A DNA stretch of 64,000 nucleotides from Chitinophagaceae bacterium UBA2375 (GTDB lineage Bacteria > Bacteroidota > Bacteroidia > Chitinophagales > Chitinophagaceae): contig DDTB01000010.1 in assembly GCA_002343985.1 (NCBI GenBank), positions 124,001 through 188,000 on the forward strand, written 5' to 3'. Under the pieces are notes generated by a model that was not told the origin of the DNA, did no database searches, and saw only the letters and a program-made list of their open reading frames with translations. A program made the translations under genes and the position numbers. Position 1 is the first letter of the stretch, and the number at the start of each line of letters is the position of its first letter. Below, piece after piece: positions 25,961 through 35,265 of the stretch.

Positions 25961-27157
25961 TCAGTGGTTTGCTTTTTCAGGTGTAAAATAACGCAAATAA
26001 ACCGCAAAGCTCAGGAACATCCAGGCTTGCGACCATCGCATGTACGGTATTCTCGATGTTACGTGTTTATTGATCTGGTAATAAAAATATCCCTTTGGGT
26101 CCTGCATGTGCTTGATGGTCCATTGAAGCACTTTATCCATTAGCGCTTTGTGTTCATCCATTTTCCCCAGTTTCCAAAGCGTCATCACGATTTGTGCCGG
26201 CGCGTGTATGTCGATGGGGTAGGTGGAGTTGCTGTAATATTTAGCAACGCCATCTTCGGTGAAAAATGTTTTTATATAATAGTCAAAACCTTGTTCGAGG
26301 TTATTCGTGTATGCATGATTGTTAGTGTACTTCATATAATCTGCAATGCATTCCAGGTTGTACCCGGTATGGAAATTGTCGATCCACTGGTGGAAGGGCA
26401 GGGTTCCGTAGCTCCAGGACCCATCGGGCTTTTGTTTATTACAACAAAAACTTACCACTTTACCGGCTTCATCCGCCAGCATTTTTTCCCCTGTATGTGC
26501 ATATATACGCGCCATCAGCCTGGCGCCCAGCAGGGAAGCGTTATACACCACGCTGGTATCAATCGGGGAATATGAAAATGCGTATGTGCCTCCTTCGCCC
26601 GGTGTACGGTTCAGGTCTTTTAATATAAAATCACAGGTACTCCTGGCTGTATTAAGCAGTTCAGGGTCTTTGGTGATCTCGTATGCATCCATCAGCGCGT
26701 TGGCAATAAAGGATGATGCCACAATGGTGGGCGTGAATTTGGGTTGAAAGAAGGCACGCGATTCCCAATCAAAATTATAGCCCCAGCAGGCCCCTGAAAA
26801 GCCTTTTGTTTGGTACGACTGGATCAGGGTTATGAAATGCCTGATTTTGTTGAGTTGCTCCGGCTTTTTGTGCTGCTGGTAAAGCTCACAATAAGCCGAC
26901 AGGAATAGTCCCAGCGCTTTAGGATTGTATTCGGGCTTTATGCCCACCAGTTTGCGCAGGTTCAAAGGGGAACGCTTGAAAAACTGTATCCAAACCAAAC
27001 GTGCAAAACGGTTCTTTGGGAGCAACGGCAGTTTTTGAAAGAACGGGCTGTTCAATCCATCATAAGGATCATAACCCTTATAGCCCGATGCATCGCAAAA
27101 GGCGTAAAGTTTATCGAATGATTCCTGTATATTTTTTATTTCCATGCTATGGTTCAT
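25961..27157 (-). CDS. Uncharacterised (alpha/alpha)-barrel protein of the polysaccharide locus
   Basis: 398 residues, all-helical and cytosolic, with the repeated helical-hairpin pattern of six-hairpin glycosidases and terpenoid-cyclase-like barrels (CCNKQKPDGSWSYGTLP and HQWIDNFHTGYNLECIADYM at about 240-275 are typical). Relatives sit in O-antigen and exopolysaccharide loci, some misannotated as delta-aminolevulinate dehydratase. An epimerase- or hydrolase-like role on glycans is possible. A second ATG at 27145 would remove the 11-base overlap with the upstream glycosyltransferase gene. Confidence 0.7.
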   Translation of the reverse strand: MNHSMEIKNIQESFDKLYAFCDASGYKGYDPYDGLNSPFFQKLPLLPKNRFARLVWIQFFKRSPLNLRKLVGIKPEYNPKALGLFLSAYCELYQQHKKPEQLNKIRHFITLIQSYQTKGFSGACWGYNFDWESRAFFQPKFTPTIVASSFIANALMDAYEITKDPELLNTARSTCDFILKDLNRTPGEGGTYAFSYSPIDTSVVYNASLLGARLMARIYAHTGEKMLADEAGKVVSFCCNKQKPDGSWSYGTLPFHQWIDNFHTGYNLECIADYMKYTNNHAYTNNLEQGFDYYIKTFFTEDGVAKYYSNSTYPIDIHAPAQIVMTLWKLGKMDEHKALMDKVLQWTIKHMQDPKGYFYYQINKHVTSRIPYMRWSQAWMFLSFAVYLRYFTPEKANH

Positions 27158-28211
27158 TGGCCACCTGGTTAATCAATGTCACATACCAGTTTTTATATGC
27201 ATCAGCCTGTTCAGGGCTGATGTTGGTATTTTGTTCTTGTTTATTTTTTAATTCAGTAATCAGTTTTTGGGCTTGTGTGAATAGGTCAGACTGGTCCCTT
27301 GTTTTAAATAAGCGTGTTCCCTCAGGCCTGCTTACCACATCGGAAGCCAGTACAATTTTGTTCATGTACAAAGCTTCACGTACCGTTAACGCGTCGCCGT
27401 CTGCATTGGTGGGCCTTAACACCATATCTGATGCGTCTGCCAGCCTTACAAAAGATAAATTGGTTTGCAATAAATGAAAGCTATCGTCTAACGATTCATT
27501 TTTAATTTCTTCCAGGTACTTCGTATATGCTTCCTGGCTTTTTTCCAGTGATGTCAATACAAAAAGGAAACAAACCCGAAAGCCTGCCTTTTTGAGGTCG
27601 CTGGTTAATTTGATGGACATGTCAAGTCCGTATAAGTCTTCACCATTATTTACATCCAGCCTCGATGCGTTGGCGCAGATGATGCATGCCCCATCATTTT
27701 TTGCCTGCTGAATCAGTTGTTGCACATGACCGGGGAGGGCAGGCTCTGATTCCATAACAGGTGGCACAAATGCGTGCATGACTTCAGTTTTTTCAGCAGG
27801 AACCTGTACACGCTGAGCGATGCCCGGGTTTACCAGGATCACTTTATGCGCAAGTTGGAAAAAGGTTTTATCAATTGCCCGGAATGGCCATGCCCTGCGG
27901 TTACCGTAACCATGCAGGGTGATGATGACTTTCTTTCCTAAAATCCTTCCGGCGAGTATATGTATTTTTTTCAGGATGCGGCTGCCGCTATGGATAAAAA
28001 AGACCTGGCATGAACGCACTTTATTGATGTAGGCAAATGGGTTCAATGACCGTACATGAAAAATGCCCGGTTTCACGGTGCTGGCTTCATCTATAAAATC
28101 AATGGAAAAATCTTTCTGGAGCAGGTGCGCCAACCGCTGTATATGAATGCTGATGCCGCCAGCCGGAGGTGGCAGCGGACCGGCCATAAGAACAGTCAGC
28201 TTTTCTTTCAT
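27147..28211 (-). CDS. Glycosyltransferase family 4 (GT-B) enzyme
   Basis: 354 residues. The N-terminal MAGPLPPPAGGISIHIQRLAHLL motif is the acceptor-side loop of GT4-like enzymes. The C-terminal donor domain has the less canonical VLRPTNADGDALTVREALYMNKIVLASDVV segment, which replaces the usual EPFGLVxxEA. It probably adds one sugar to the lipid-linked repeat unit on the cytosolic face. Donor and acceptor are unknown. Confidence 0.85.
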   Translation of the reverse strand: MKEKLTVLMAGPLPPPAGGISIHIQRLAHLLQKDFSIDFIDEASTVKPGIFHVRSLNPFAYINKVRSCQVFFIHSGSRILKKIHILAGRILGKKVIITLHGYGNRRAWPFRAIDKTFFQLAHKVILVNPGIAQRVQVPAEKTEVMHAFVPPVMESEPALPGHVQQLIQQAKNDGACIICANASRLDVNNGEDLYGLDMSIKLTSDLKKAGFRVCFLFVLTSLEKSQEAYTKYLEEIKNESLDDSFHLLQTNLSFVRLADASDMVLRPTNADGDALTVREALYMNKIVLASDVVSRPEGTRLFKTRDQSDLFTQAQKLITELKNKQEQNTNISPEQADAYKNWYVTLINQVANEP

Positions 28212-28285
28212 TGTGGTTTGTACATGGCCCGGTGATCCGCAAGCGGTTCGCCAGGTGGGGTTACGTTTTATGTTTGCCGACAGTG

Positions 28286-29557
28286 TTAGCTGCCGGGCCT
28301 GCGTTTGATGATCAGGTTAAACTTGTTGCTGGCAGAGTAGGTAAGGTCTTCCCTGTTGCAGTAAGTAAACCTGAGTTCCATATCGTTGCCCAGCATCCGC
28401 ACCAAATTGGCACGAAGCTGGTTTTCATCATCTTTACTAAAGTCAGGACTTGATACAATTTTAATTTCAATTGGATCCTGCACATGATACTGGTGTATCT
28501 GTGCCATTTCAATATGGCTGACACCTTTGAACGCGTGGTCCATGCAGCCAACTACACTTCCATCTTTCAAATCTACATTATCTCCTGTACGCCCTTCAAT
28601 GCGGATCACTTTCGGACTGACCAGGTTTTTCATGAAATCGCCACCTTCAACCAGTACCACATCATTCACCGCATACCTGATTAATGGGAAATTCCTGTTG
28701 ATCAGTGCCGTGGTAATGACCCGGATGGGTTCAAACTCGTTGATGGAGTATAACGGTAATGGATAGTAGTTGTTTTGTACATCCTGGGCAAGCGCGATCG
28801 TCCTTTCCACATTTCCATACCAGTCGTGCACCTTCGTATTCAGGTATGGTTCAATGCGGTCGCGCTGGTGCTGGTATAGCATTTCCGATGATGTAAACGC
28901 GTTCGGAATTTCCAATGGCAATCCTTTTCTTTCCAGTTCCACACAAAACTTATTCAGGTAACTGGGAAAAGCTTCCACGGCCACCGGTTTAAATTCCCTG
29001 ATCAGGTCGTAATAAAACTCGATGGTTCCGGCGTTGATATTCGGACTGGAGATATAGAGGATGTTCGCTTTTTTGTAATATTCGTGCGTAACGGATTTAC
29101 CCAAAACCCCGCGGATCGATAAGAGTGGCTGGCCTAACGTAAAGCCAAACATCTGGCGGTAATGACGGATGTATGCCTGTTCATAAGCGATGTTGACGGG
29201 TGTCCGGTAAACGGTCAATGGCGTACCGGTGGTCCCGCTTGTGAGCCCCTTTACTTTTAAAAAATCGAAACCGTTGTAAATATCATTAACCCTGTCTTTG
29301 ATTAGTTGGCGGTTGATGACCGGGAGTTTTTGAATGTCCGAAATATCCCTGATACTCTTAAGGTTGATGCCATGCTCGCTGTAAAACTTCTTATAAAATT
29401 CTGAATCCCTGATGGCCTTTTTGAAAATAGACAGAAATGCCTCGTTGTACTTGCGCAGCAGTTCCTCAGGCGATAACTCGTATAGCCTGTTGATTTCCTT
29501 AAATTTCCTGCTGGTAATCAGGTTGTTCTTGGAATAATATTTTACAAAATCGTTCAT
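28286..29557 (-). CDS. Phenylacetate-CoA ligase-like adenylating enzyme (CapK type)
   Basis: 423 residues of the AMP-forming ligase superfamily, CapK/PaaK branch. The P-loop GLTSGTTGTPLTVYR is at about 105-119, HDWYGNVERTIALAQ at about 239-253 is the Tyr-Gly-x-x-Glu adenylate motif, and IEGRTGDNVDLKDG at about 333-346 holds the hinge Asp/Arg. CapK-like proteins occur in capsule loci without a known reaction. They may activate an acyl or amino acid for attachment to sugars, which fits the neighbouring Fem/GNAT-like gene. Confidence 0.85.
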   Translation of the reverse strand: MNDFVKYYSKNNLITSRKFKEINRLYELSPEELLRKYNEAFLSIFKKAIRDSEFYKKFYSEHGINLKSIRDISDIQKLPVINRQLIKDRVNDIYNGFDFLKVKGLTSGTTGTPLTVYRTPVNIAYEQAYIRHYRQMFGFTLGQPLLSIRGVLGKSVTHEYYKKANILYISSPNINAGTIEFYYDLIREFKPVAVEAFPSYLNKFCVELERKGLPLEIPNAFTSSEMLYQHQRDRIEPYLNTKVHDWYGNVERTIALAQDVQNNYYPLPLYSINEFEPIRVITTALINRNFPLIRYAVNDVVLVEGGDFMKNLVSPKVIRIEGRTGDNVDLKDGSVVGCMDHAFKGVSHIEMAQIHQYHVQDPIEIKIVSSPDFSKDDENQLRANLVRMLGNDMELRFTYCNREDLTYSASNKFNLIIKRRPGS

Positions 29558-29581
29558 AAGGTAAGCGTACTATATGTCAAT

Positions 29582-30562
29582 TCAAATCACAGACAGATAG
29601 GGGATACAGCATTCGTCCATCAAAAAGGTTTGTACAACCAACTTGGCCGCTCCGGCAGATGCAAGGGCTTTTTTGATAAAAATCCTGATTTGCGTCAATG
29701 GGGCAAATATCCGCCTCAATCCGTCTATTACAATAACGTCACCTGAAAAATTTATTGTATGTATCGCGAAATTATACTTAGTATTTTTCGGAGGATTTAC
29801 CTCGAAAACAGGTTCTTCTACGAATTCATGCTCATTTAATGTCTTTATCTCATTGATAATGATAGACTTACCATAATATGGGCCGCAGTTTTGAGTGGGC
29901 CTGTAAATTTTATCTCCCTGCCTGATGAATTGTCCGGCAGGCCTGGTGCCCACCAGGTTGTTTTTAACCGGGTTGCCGATATGTGCGGTGTAGGGGCCCG
30001 TCCAGTGCGGGGCATGGTAAATATGTAATTGGTTATTGCTGTCTGGCCCGCGATGGGTTGCAAAGAGCCAGTATTTATTGCCATGGAACAAAATTGTACT
30101 ATCCAGCAAGGGTAATTTCCGGAAAATGGTTTCAGGGTTGTGTAACCTCAGGTTTGTTGTATCATATTGAAAATACTGAACTTCACCATCCTTGCTGTTT
30201 TCGGGCATCATATAAATTTTATCCTGTTCCTGGATAATATTCGGGTATGACAGATGGGAACCCGTATCAAGCAGGAATTGCTTGGATAATGGCTGAAAAT
30301 CCTTATCAAGTTTAGCTACGGAAATTTTCCCGTACTGTTCGCCATAATGAAAATCCTCATAAAACACATGGATAAAACCTTCTTTATCTGTATAAATGAA
30401 TGGATCCGCGTAAAACCGCAATGGATCGTTGAGTGGTAGCCAGGAGAGCGGCTCAGTGAGATGCCCATTTCTTTGCAGCTCATCAAAATCCATGCGGGTT
30501 AGCCCCACATTCCATTGCTTGATATAAGCTTTATCCGTTATTTTTTTTAGCAGCTTCAGCAT
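29582..30562 (-). CDS. Beta-propeller protein related to the glucosamine inositolphosphorylceramide transferase N-terminal domain
   Basis: 326 residues without signal peptide. Repeated beta-strand blocks with FYADPFIYTDKEGFIHVFYEDF (about 49-70), SYPNIIQEQDKIYMMPE and KYWLFATHRG match the five-bladed propeller seen in GH43-like proteins and in the GIPC transferase family. In bacterial polysaccharide loci this domain is often found alone or fused to formyltransferase domains. It is likely a glycan-modifying or glycosyltransferase-associated protein. The reaction is unknown. Confidence 0.75.
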   Translation of the reverse strand: MLKLLKKITDKAYIKQWNVGLTRMDFDELQRNGHLTEPLSWLPLNDPLRFYADPFIYTDKEGFIHVFYEDFHYGEQYGKISVAKLDKDFQPLSKQFLLDTGSHLSYPNIIQEQDKIYMMPENSKDGEVQYFQYDTTNLRLHNPETIFRKLPLLDSTILFHGNKYWLFATHRGPDSNNQLHIYHAPHWTGPYTAHIGNPVKNNLVGTRPAGQFIRQGDKIYRPTQNCGPYYGKSIIINEIKTLNEHEFVEEPVFEVNPPKNTKYNFAIHTINFSGDVIVIDGLRRIFAPLTQIRIFIKKALASAGAAKLVVQTFLMDECCIPYLSVI

Positions 30563-30638
30563 GTTTTCAAATCATTCAGTCAGTTAATATTTTCATTTTT
30601 AACTTTGTGTTTAGGTTAGCGGCATTTTCGTATATGGG

Positions 30639-31379
30639 TTACCGGTAGCGCCTGTCGAGCAGGAGCGAAAGCTTGCGCAGGACCGCGTACGGCCAGGTGT
30701 AATAATTAATACATTCAGCTTTGTGGCCACCAAACGATAATTTAAAATCGTTGATGCCCTGCAAACCCTTATCACTGGTGTTTTCGGCATAACCTCCAAA
30801 ATCCATCAGCTTAAAGCCTTTTTCCTTAAAGTGCTGAATGTCTTTTGCCGTCAGCAGTTTATTCGCACGGCCAATGAGTTTCCGGTCGAAGCGCTCATCG
30901 AGGCGGCGTGAGGCCGATTGGAAAAGCCTGCAGATACCCAGTTCGGGATCTACCAGGTAACTATGCGCCACCAGCATTTCCCCGTCAATTTCCGCGAAAC
31001 TGGTTTGAAAATGGGCGCCCATGCTCCTGATCATATCCTTTTTGGCAGGATAGAGTTTTTTTAGCGCGGCAAAATCATTGAAAAATTCGATGAAGCGGTC
31101 GGTATCTTCCCTGAAGGAGCAAGTCACTTGTTCCTGTTCGGCTTTCCTGACTTCCTGTTTAACGGTATTTCGAAAGCCTGCAATGATGCTCTCCATACCA
31201 GGTTCCAGCGACAATTCAACAGTATGGGAAATATCCTTTACGCAAAACCTGGGTGTATGTTCATGTTTTTTTACAAAGCTGAACTGGGCAAGGGTAAAGG
31301 CATGCGAAAAACGATATTGATACACAAACCAGGTGTCTTGTACCTTCCAGAAATAAAATTTTTTAGTAAAGCGGATCAT
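30639..31379 (-). CDS. FemAB/GNAT-like acyl or aminoacyl transferase
   Basis: 246 residues with the Fem/GNAT fold pattern. The basic FRNTVKQEVRKAEQEQV helix at about 70-85 is typical of FemX/PEP-CTERM-associated GNATs. EIDGEMLVAHSYLVD at about 131-145 and GRANKLLTAKDIQHFKEKGFKLMDFGGY at about 175-202 match the C-terminal acetyl-CoA or aminoacyl binding half. It probably N-acylates an amino sugar or attaches an amino acid to the polymer unit. It is shorter than true FemX (about 330), so only one complete domain seems present. Confidence 0.72.
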   Translation of the reverse strand: MIRFTKKFYFWKVQDTWFVYQYRFSHAFTLAQFSFVKKHEHTPRFCVKDISHTVELSLEPGMESIIAGFRNTVKQEVRKAEQEQVTCSFREDTDRFIEFFNDFAALKKLYPAKKDMIRSMGAHFQTSFAEIDGEMLVAHSYLVDPELGICRLFQSASRRLDERFDRKLIGRANKLLTAKDIQHFKEKGFKLMDFGGYAENTSDKGLQGINDFKLSFGGHKAECINYYTWPYAVLRKLSLLLDRRYR

Positions 31380-31417
31380 ATCGTTTTCATCAAGTTTTTA
31401 GGTACGGCCAGCGACGG

Positions 31418-32560
31418 TTACACACAGGTTCTGTAAAAATCAACCGTTTTTGCGGCAACTTTATCACAGTGGTGCTTTTCCAAAGCTGAAGCCCTGGCTT
31501 TCGAGGATATTGATTCTATGAGTGTTGAATTCGAATACAGGTTGGCAAGGATGCGTGCGAGCTCGTTGTTGCCTGACAACTGGAACAGGTAACCATCTTC
31601 AGTGTCTTTGATCATTTCTGGTATCCCACCAACAGCCGACGCGACAACCACTTTTCCGGCAGCCTTCGCTTCAGCGATGACCATCGGCAGCGATTCATGC
31701 TTCGAAGATACAACGAGAATGTCATTTTTTGCTATGTACTGCAATACGGTGCTTTGCGTCACCCATCCCCGAAAATGCACATAAGGTTCAAGGCCATTAT
31801 CCCTGATATAAGCCATCACTTCCTCTTTATATGCCGGCACCAGGAAATCACCCAATACATCCAGTTCATAGGTTTTTCCTTCATCCATCAATATTTTCAT
31901 CTGGCTGAGCAGGTAGCTGATGTTTTTATTATTGTCGATTACACCCATGTACAGGAGCCTGTTATCCATCCCTTTTTTGGTTTGGATATTAAAAAAACCG
32001 GGGACTATGGCGTTGGGGATGATGGTATTATGCTTGATTTGTTTCCCGAAAAGTTTCAGCGAAAATTCCGAAAGGTGTACCACATTATCAGGAAAAGTCT
32101 TATCCTGCAAATAAGCGTTCAATTGCCAGGCAATTTTATCGCGCCATTTCTTTTTGCGTTTGGCTTCTTCGCGGGCCATGCCATGGATGGTTTGCACAAA
32201 TTTTGCCCGGGTTTTAACGGAACGGCGGATAAAATTAAATGTGTTGCCTGTTTGTAAATGAATGATATCAGGGTCGAATTCCCTGATTTGTTGCCGGAGC
32301 AACGCGGGGCCTTTCATGAAATAATTCAGGGAATGAAAAGGGAAGGGGCCTTCAGGTAAAAAATGAAGTTCAACATTGGGATACAATTTCCTGCTGGTAC
32401 GCTCATTGATTTCCTTATTAAAAGAAACCATTCGTACTTCAACATCCATGCTGCTAAAACCAAGCAGGAGGTTATTGACCGCCGACACCACACCGCCTTT
32501 CACTTGGTCAGGGTCAACCGGCATGCCCGGATTTAACATTAATATGCGCAATGGTTTCAT
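31418..32560 (-). CDS. Glycosyltransferase family 4
   Basis: 380 residues. The N-terminal LMLNPGMPVDPDQVKGGVVSAVNNLL acceptor loop and the C-terminal GT4 signature VVSSKHESLPMVIAEAKAAGKVVVASAVGGIPEMI are clear, with the paired Glu residues of the donor site. A cytosolic, retaining GT-B enzyme that adds a sugar to the growing lipid-linked unit. Confidence 0.9.
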   Translation of the reverse strand: MKPLRILMLNPGMPVDPDQVKGGVVSAVNNLLLGFSSMDVEVRMVSFNKEINERTSRKLYPNVELHFLPEGPFPFHSLNYFMKGPALLRQQIREFDPDIIHLQTGNTFNFIRRSVKTRAKFVQTIHGMAREEAKRKKKWRDKIAWQLNAYLQDKTFPDNVVHLSEFSLKLFGKQIKHNTIIPNAIVPGFFNIQTKKGMDNRLLYMGVIDNNKNISYLLSQMKILMDEGKTYELDVLGDFLVPAYKEEVMAYIRDNGLEPYVHFRGWVTQSTVLQYIAKNDILVVSSKHESLPMVIAEAKAAGKVVVASAVGGIPEMIKDTEDGYLFQLSGNNELARILANLYSNSTLIESISSKARASALEKHHCDKVAAKTVDFYRTCV

Positions 32561-32617
32561 TTCGTACAGCGCTAAACGCTATTTCCTGTAATTTTATTTA
32601 ATGCAAGATCAATTTTT

Positions 32618-33793
32618 TTAATATTTCTTATTGTGTAAGGCCTGAGAATAAGCATTTAACAAGACCTTTCCATTCTGCGATCCAATATCTTCATTATAAT
32701 TCCCATCCACATTTTTTTCCAATTCAAGGTAACGCTTATTGCTGAGGGCTTTGATCATGGCGTCCGCCAATGCATCAGGGTCAGGGGCTGAGAGTATACC
32801 GTTCACGCCATCTCGTATATATTCCGCAAATGAACCCACGGTTGTGCCCACCACAGGTTTTCCTACCGCGTAAGAAGTCATGATCACCCCGCTTTGCGTG
32901 GCTTCCCGGTACGGACAAACCACAAATTTTGCATCACGGATTAATTGCACCATTTCATCCGTAGTCAGGAATCGGGATATGACCAGTACATTTTTTTCAA
33001 ATCCTTTTACCGGCGTCATATCAATCTCATACCCAAAAACTGGTTTCCCGGCAATGACGAACCGTTCATCCGGGAATTGGGCAAGCACTTTTGGGATGGC
33101 TTGCATGAGGATGTCAATGCCTTTATAATACGAAACCCTGCCAAAGAATAAAATACTCCCTTGTTCCGGCCTGGCCCCTTTTATAAAATATTTTGTAAAA
33201 GAAAGGGGCTGCATCCGGATGGTATGAACCGGCACTTTGATTTTATTGTAATGTTTTTTGAATTCATTCGCAGCAAACTCAGAGTAAAACACAAATGCTT
33301 TGGCTAAGCGAAAAAAGGCAATGATGGGAACATCTTCGCGCCAATTATCCTCGCCGGCATGCGGAACCGGGTCGTGCAGGGTGATAATCACTTTCCGGCC
33401 AAGCAGGTATGGATAAAGGCCCAGGGCCCTGGGCGAAATGGTGTCGAAATGGAAAATATCTGCTTTGAGTTTTTTCAGGTACCGCCCGAGCTGCCAGGCC
33501 CTTTTCAAACTGTGCCAGGAAAGGCTTTGCTTTTTATTGTGTACTACAAATTTCACACTGGCCACACCCTCAAAATAGGGTTCAAATAAAGCCCATTGTT
33601 CTTTACCTAAAACCTTTTCAGGGTTTTCAACCACACCCAAACCATCCAGGCTGCTGACATTGATATTGGTGGAATTCATGTTTTGTGTGCTGATCTCAAT
33701 CACCACATGCAATTCCACTGCATGCTTGAAACCACGGATGATTTCAGGCACGGTATCCATAAAACTGGGCGATGTATAATAAACAACAACCAT
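32618..33793 (-). CDS. Glycosyltransferase family 4
   Basis: 391 residues from ATG 33793. An in-frame TTG at 33799 overlaps the flippase stop, and the ATG two bases after that stop is the better choice. GT-B fold with IIFGRVSYYKGIDIL-like donor-domain start (ILFFGRVSYYKGIDILMQA) and VCPYREATQSGVIMTSYAVGKPVVGTTVG, a GT4 donor loop. It follows the flippase gene directly, so translation is probably coupled. Confidence 0.9.
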   Translation of the reverse strand: MVVVYYTSPSFMDTVPEIIRGFKHAVELHVVIEISTQNMNSTNINVSSLDGLGVVENPEKVLGKEQWALFEPYFEGVASVKFVVHNKKQSLSWHSLKRAWQLGRYLKKLKADIFHFDTISPRALGLYPYLLGRKVIITLHDPVPHAGEDNWREDVPIIAFFRLAKAFVFYSEFAANEFKKHYNKIKVPVHTIRMQPLSFTKYFIKGARPEQGSILFFGRVSYYKGIDILMQAIPKVLAQFPDERFVIAGKPVFGYEIDMTPVKGFEKNVLVISRFLTTDEMVQLIRDAKFVVCPYREATQSGVIMTSYAVGKPVVGTTVGSFAEYIRDGVNGILSAPDPDALADAMIKALSNKRYLELEKNVDGNYNEDIGSQNGKVLLNAYSQALHNKKY

Positions 33794-33795
33794 AA

Positions 33796-35265
33796 TCAAG
33801 ATTGGGAAACGCTAAATTCCATTTTTTGTTTTTTGGTCCAACGGGAATAAAAAATCCATCCCACCGACAGCAACAGAATCCAGAAACCTGCAAATAGTAC
33901 AAATGGGTTCATCATGTTATTCAGGTATTGATACCCAAAAACCAGGGCTGCTGACACAAGGTAAAATCCCGACACTTCTTTCCATCCCGATACACCCCTC
34001 TTCCATAGTACCCAGTCCTGTATCATGTGAAAGGCGATGAATGAGATAAAAATGGCAAGGTTCACCACGGTTAACGATTTATCGATACTGAAACCTATAA
34101 AACATAAAGACACATTCAAAACCAGGCTGACGATATTGCACAGCATGTCGAGCTTTTCCAGTTTCATGGTGATCATCACATTGGCCTGCAGGAAAAGGGT
34201 AGGGAATATGAGGATGGATAAAAACATTTCCTTGCAGTATTGGGGCGTGCCCGCGTATTTATCGCTGAACAGCCAGGGTACAATCATATCCGCGAAACTG
34301 TATATGAATGTATAACTGATCAGTCCGTATGCCATGAATGCTATGAAAGCATTATGGTACACTTTGCGCATGGCCTGCAGGTTTTCTTTGTAGGCGTTCA
34401 GCAACATCGGGTAAACGGTTGATGCCACAATCACCGGGAGCAGGTAGGCAATGGAAAATAGTTTAAAGGAGATTTCATAATTGGCCACCGCTTCCAGGTC
34501 GAGTACTTTTGATACCAGGATGCTGCCGATGCGCCAGTAAATGACGGAAATACTGCCTATAATGATAAATGACCAATTAGAAGCCAGCAATGATTTGAGC
34601 TCCTTCCAGGGGACTATTATGCGAAGTATCTGCGGCAGGCTTACATCTTTTGAACTGCCATACCGCAGGAATAAATTCAGGGTTACCAGGCGAAGGAGGA
34701 TGAGGAAGAAAGACAGGTATAATACCGGTACCGGGTAGACGAAGAGTACGCAGGCCAGTAAAAATTTCAGGAATGCTTCGATGGTCAGGATTACAAATGT
34801 TTTTCTTTGTTCGAGGCGGGCGATATTGATGTACTTAATGACATTTATGATATTGTCGAATATGATGTTGATGCCAATCAGCACCGATAAATTCCGGACC
34901 AGTTGCGAATCGTACAGGCTGTACGACATGAGGGTGTTCACAAGATAGAAGAACAAGCCGGAGTATAACTGTATTTTGAAAAATTTATCCGTCAGGGTCT
35001 TTTTGTCTTCAGTATTCACCAGTTCACGAATGAACCAATGCCCGAGCCCTAAAGTGGAGAAACCCAAAATAAAGCCATATACTGTATTCGCGATAACATA
35101 TTGCGCGAAATCCTCCGTACTGTATTGGCGGGCCAGTACAATAAAAAATACGCTGAACAGGATGTTCTGCAGCACATTCGACACAACGCCCCACAGGCTG
35201 TTTGTGAACAGCGCCGTGCTGAACCAGGAACGTACCCGGGATTGTATGTTACGCAGGGCTTTCAT
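33796..35265 (-). CDS. Oligosaccharide flippase (Wzx-type)
   Basis: 489 residues from ATG 35265. A longer frame to 35322 would overlap the polymerase gene by 74 bases and adds a non-conserved extension, so the shorter start (17-base overlap) is chosen. About 12-14 membrane helices in the MOP/polysaccharide-synthesis arrangement, with the family's N-terminal SNVLQNILFSVFFIVLARQYSTEDFAQY segment. It moves the lipid-linked repeat unit across the inner membrane. Confidence 0.88.
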   Translation of the reverse strand: MKALRNIQSRVRSWFSTALFTNSLWGVVSNVLQNILFSVFFIVLARQYSTEDFAQYVIANTVYGFILGFSTLGLGHWFIRELVNTEDKKTLTDKFFKIQLYSGLFFYLVNTLMSYSLYDSQLVRNLSVLIGINIIFDNIINVIKYINIARLEQRKTFVILTIEAFLKFLLACVLFVYPVPVLYLSFFLILLRLVTLNLFLRYGSSKDVSLPQILRIIVPWKELKSLLASNWSFIIIGSISVIYWRIGSILVSKVLDLEAVANYEISFKLFSIAYLLPVIVASTVYPMLLNAYKENLQAMRKVYHNAFIAFMAYGLISYTFIYSFADMIVPWLFSDKYAGTPQYCKEMFLSILIFPTLFLQANVMITMKLEKLDMLCNIVSLVLNVSLCFIGFSIDKSLTVVNLAIFISFIAFHMIQDWVLWKRGVSGWKEVSGFYLVSAALVFGYQYLNNMMNPFVLFAGFWILLLSVGWIFYSRWTKKQKMEFSVSQS

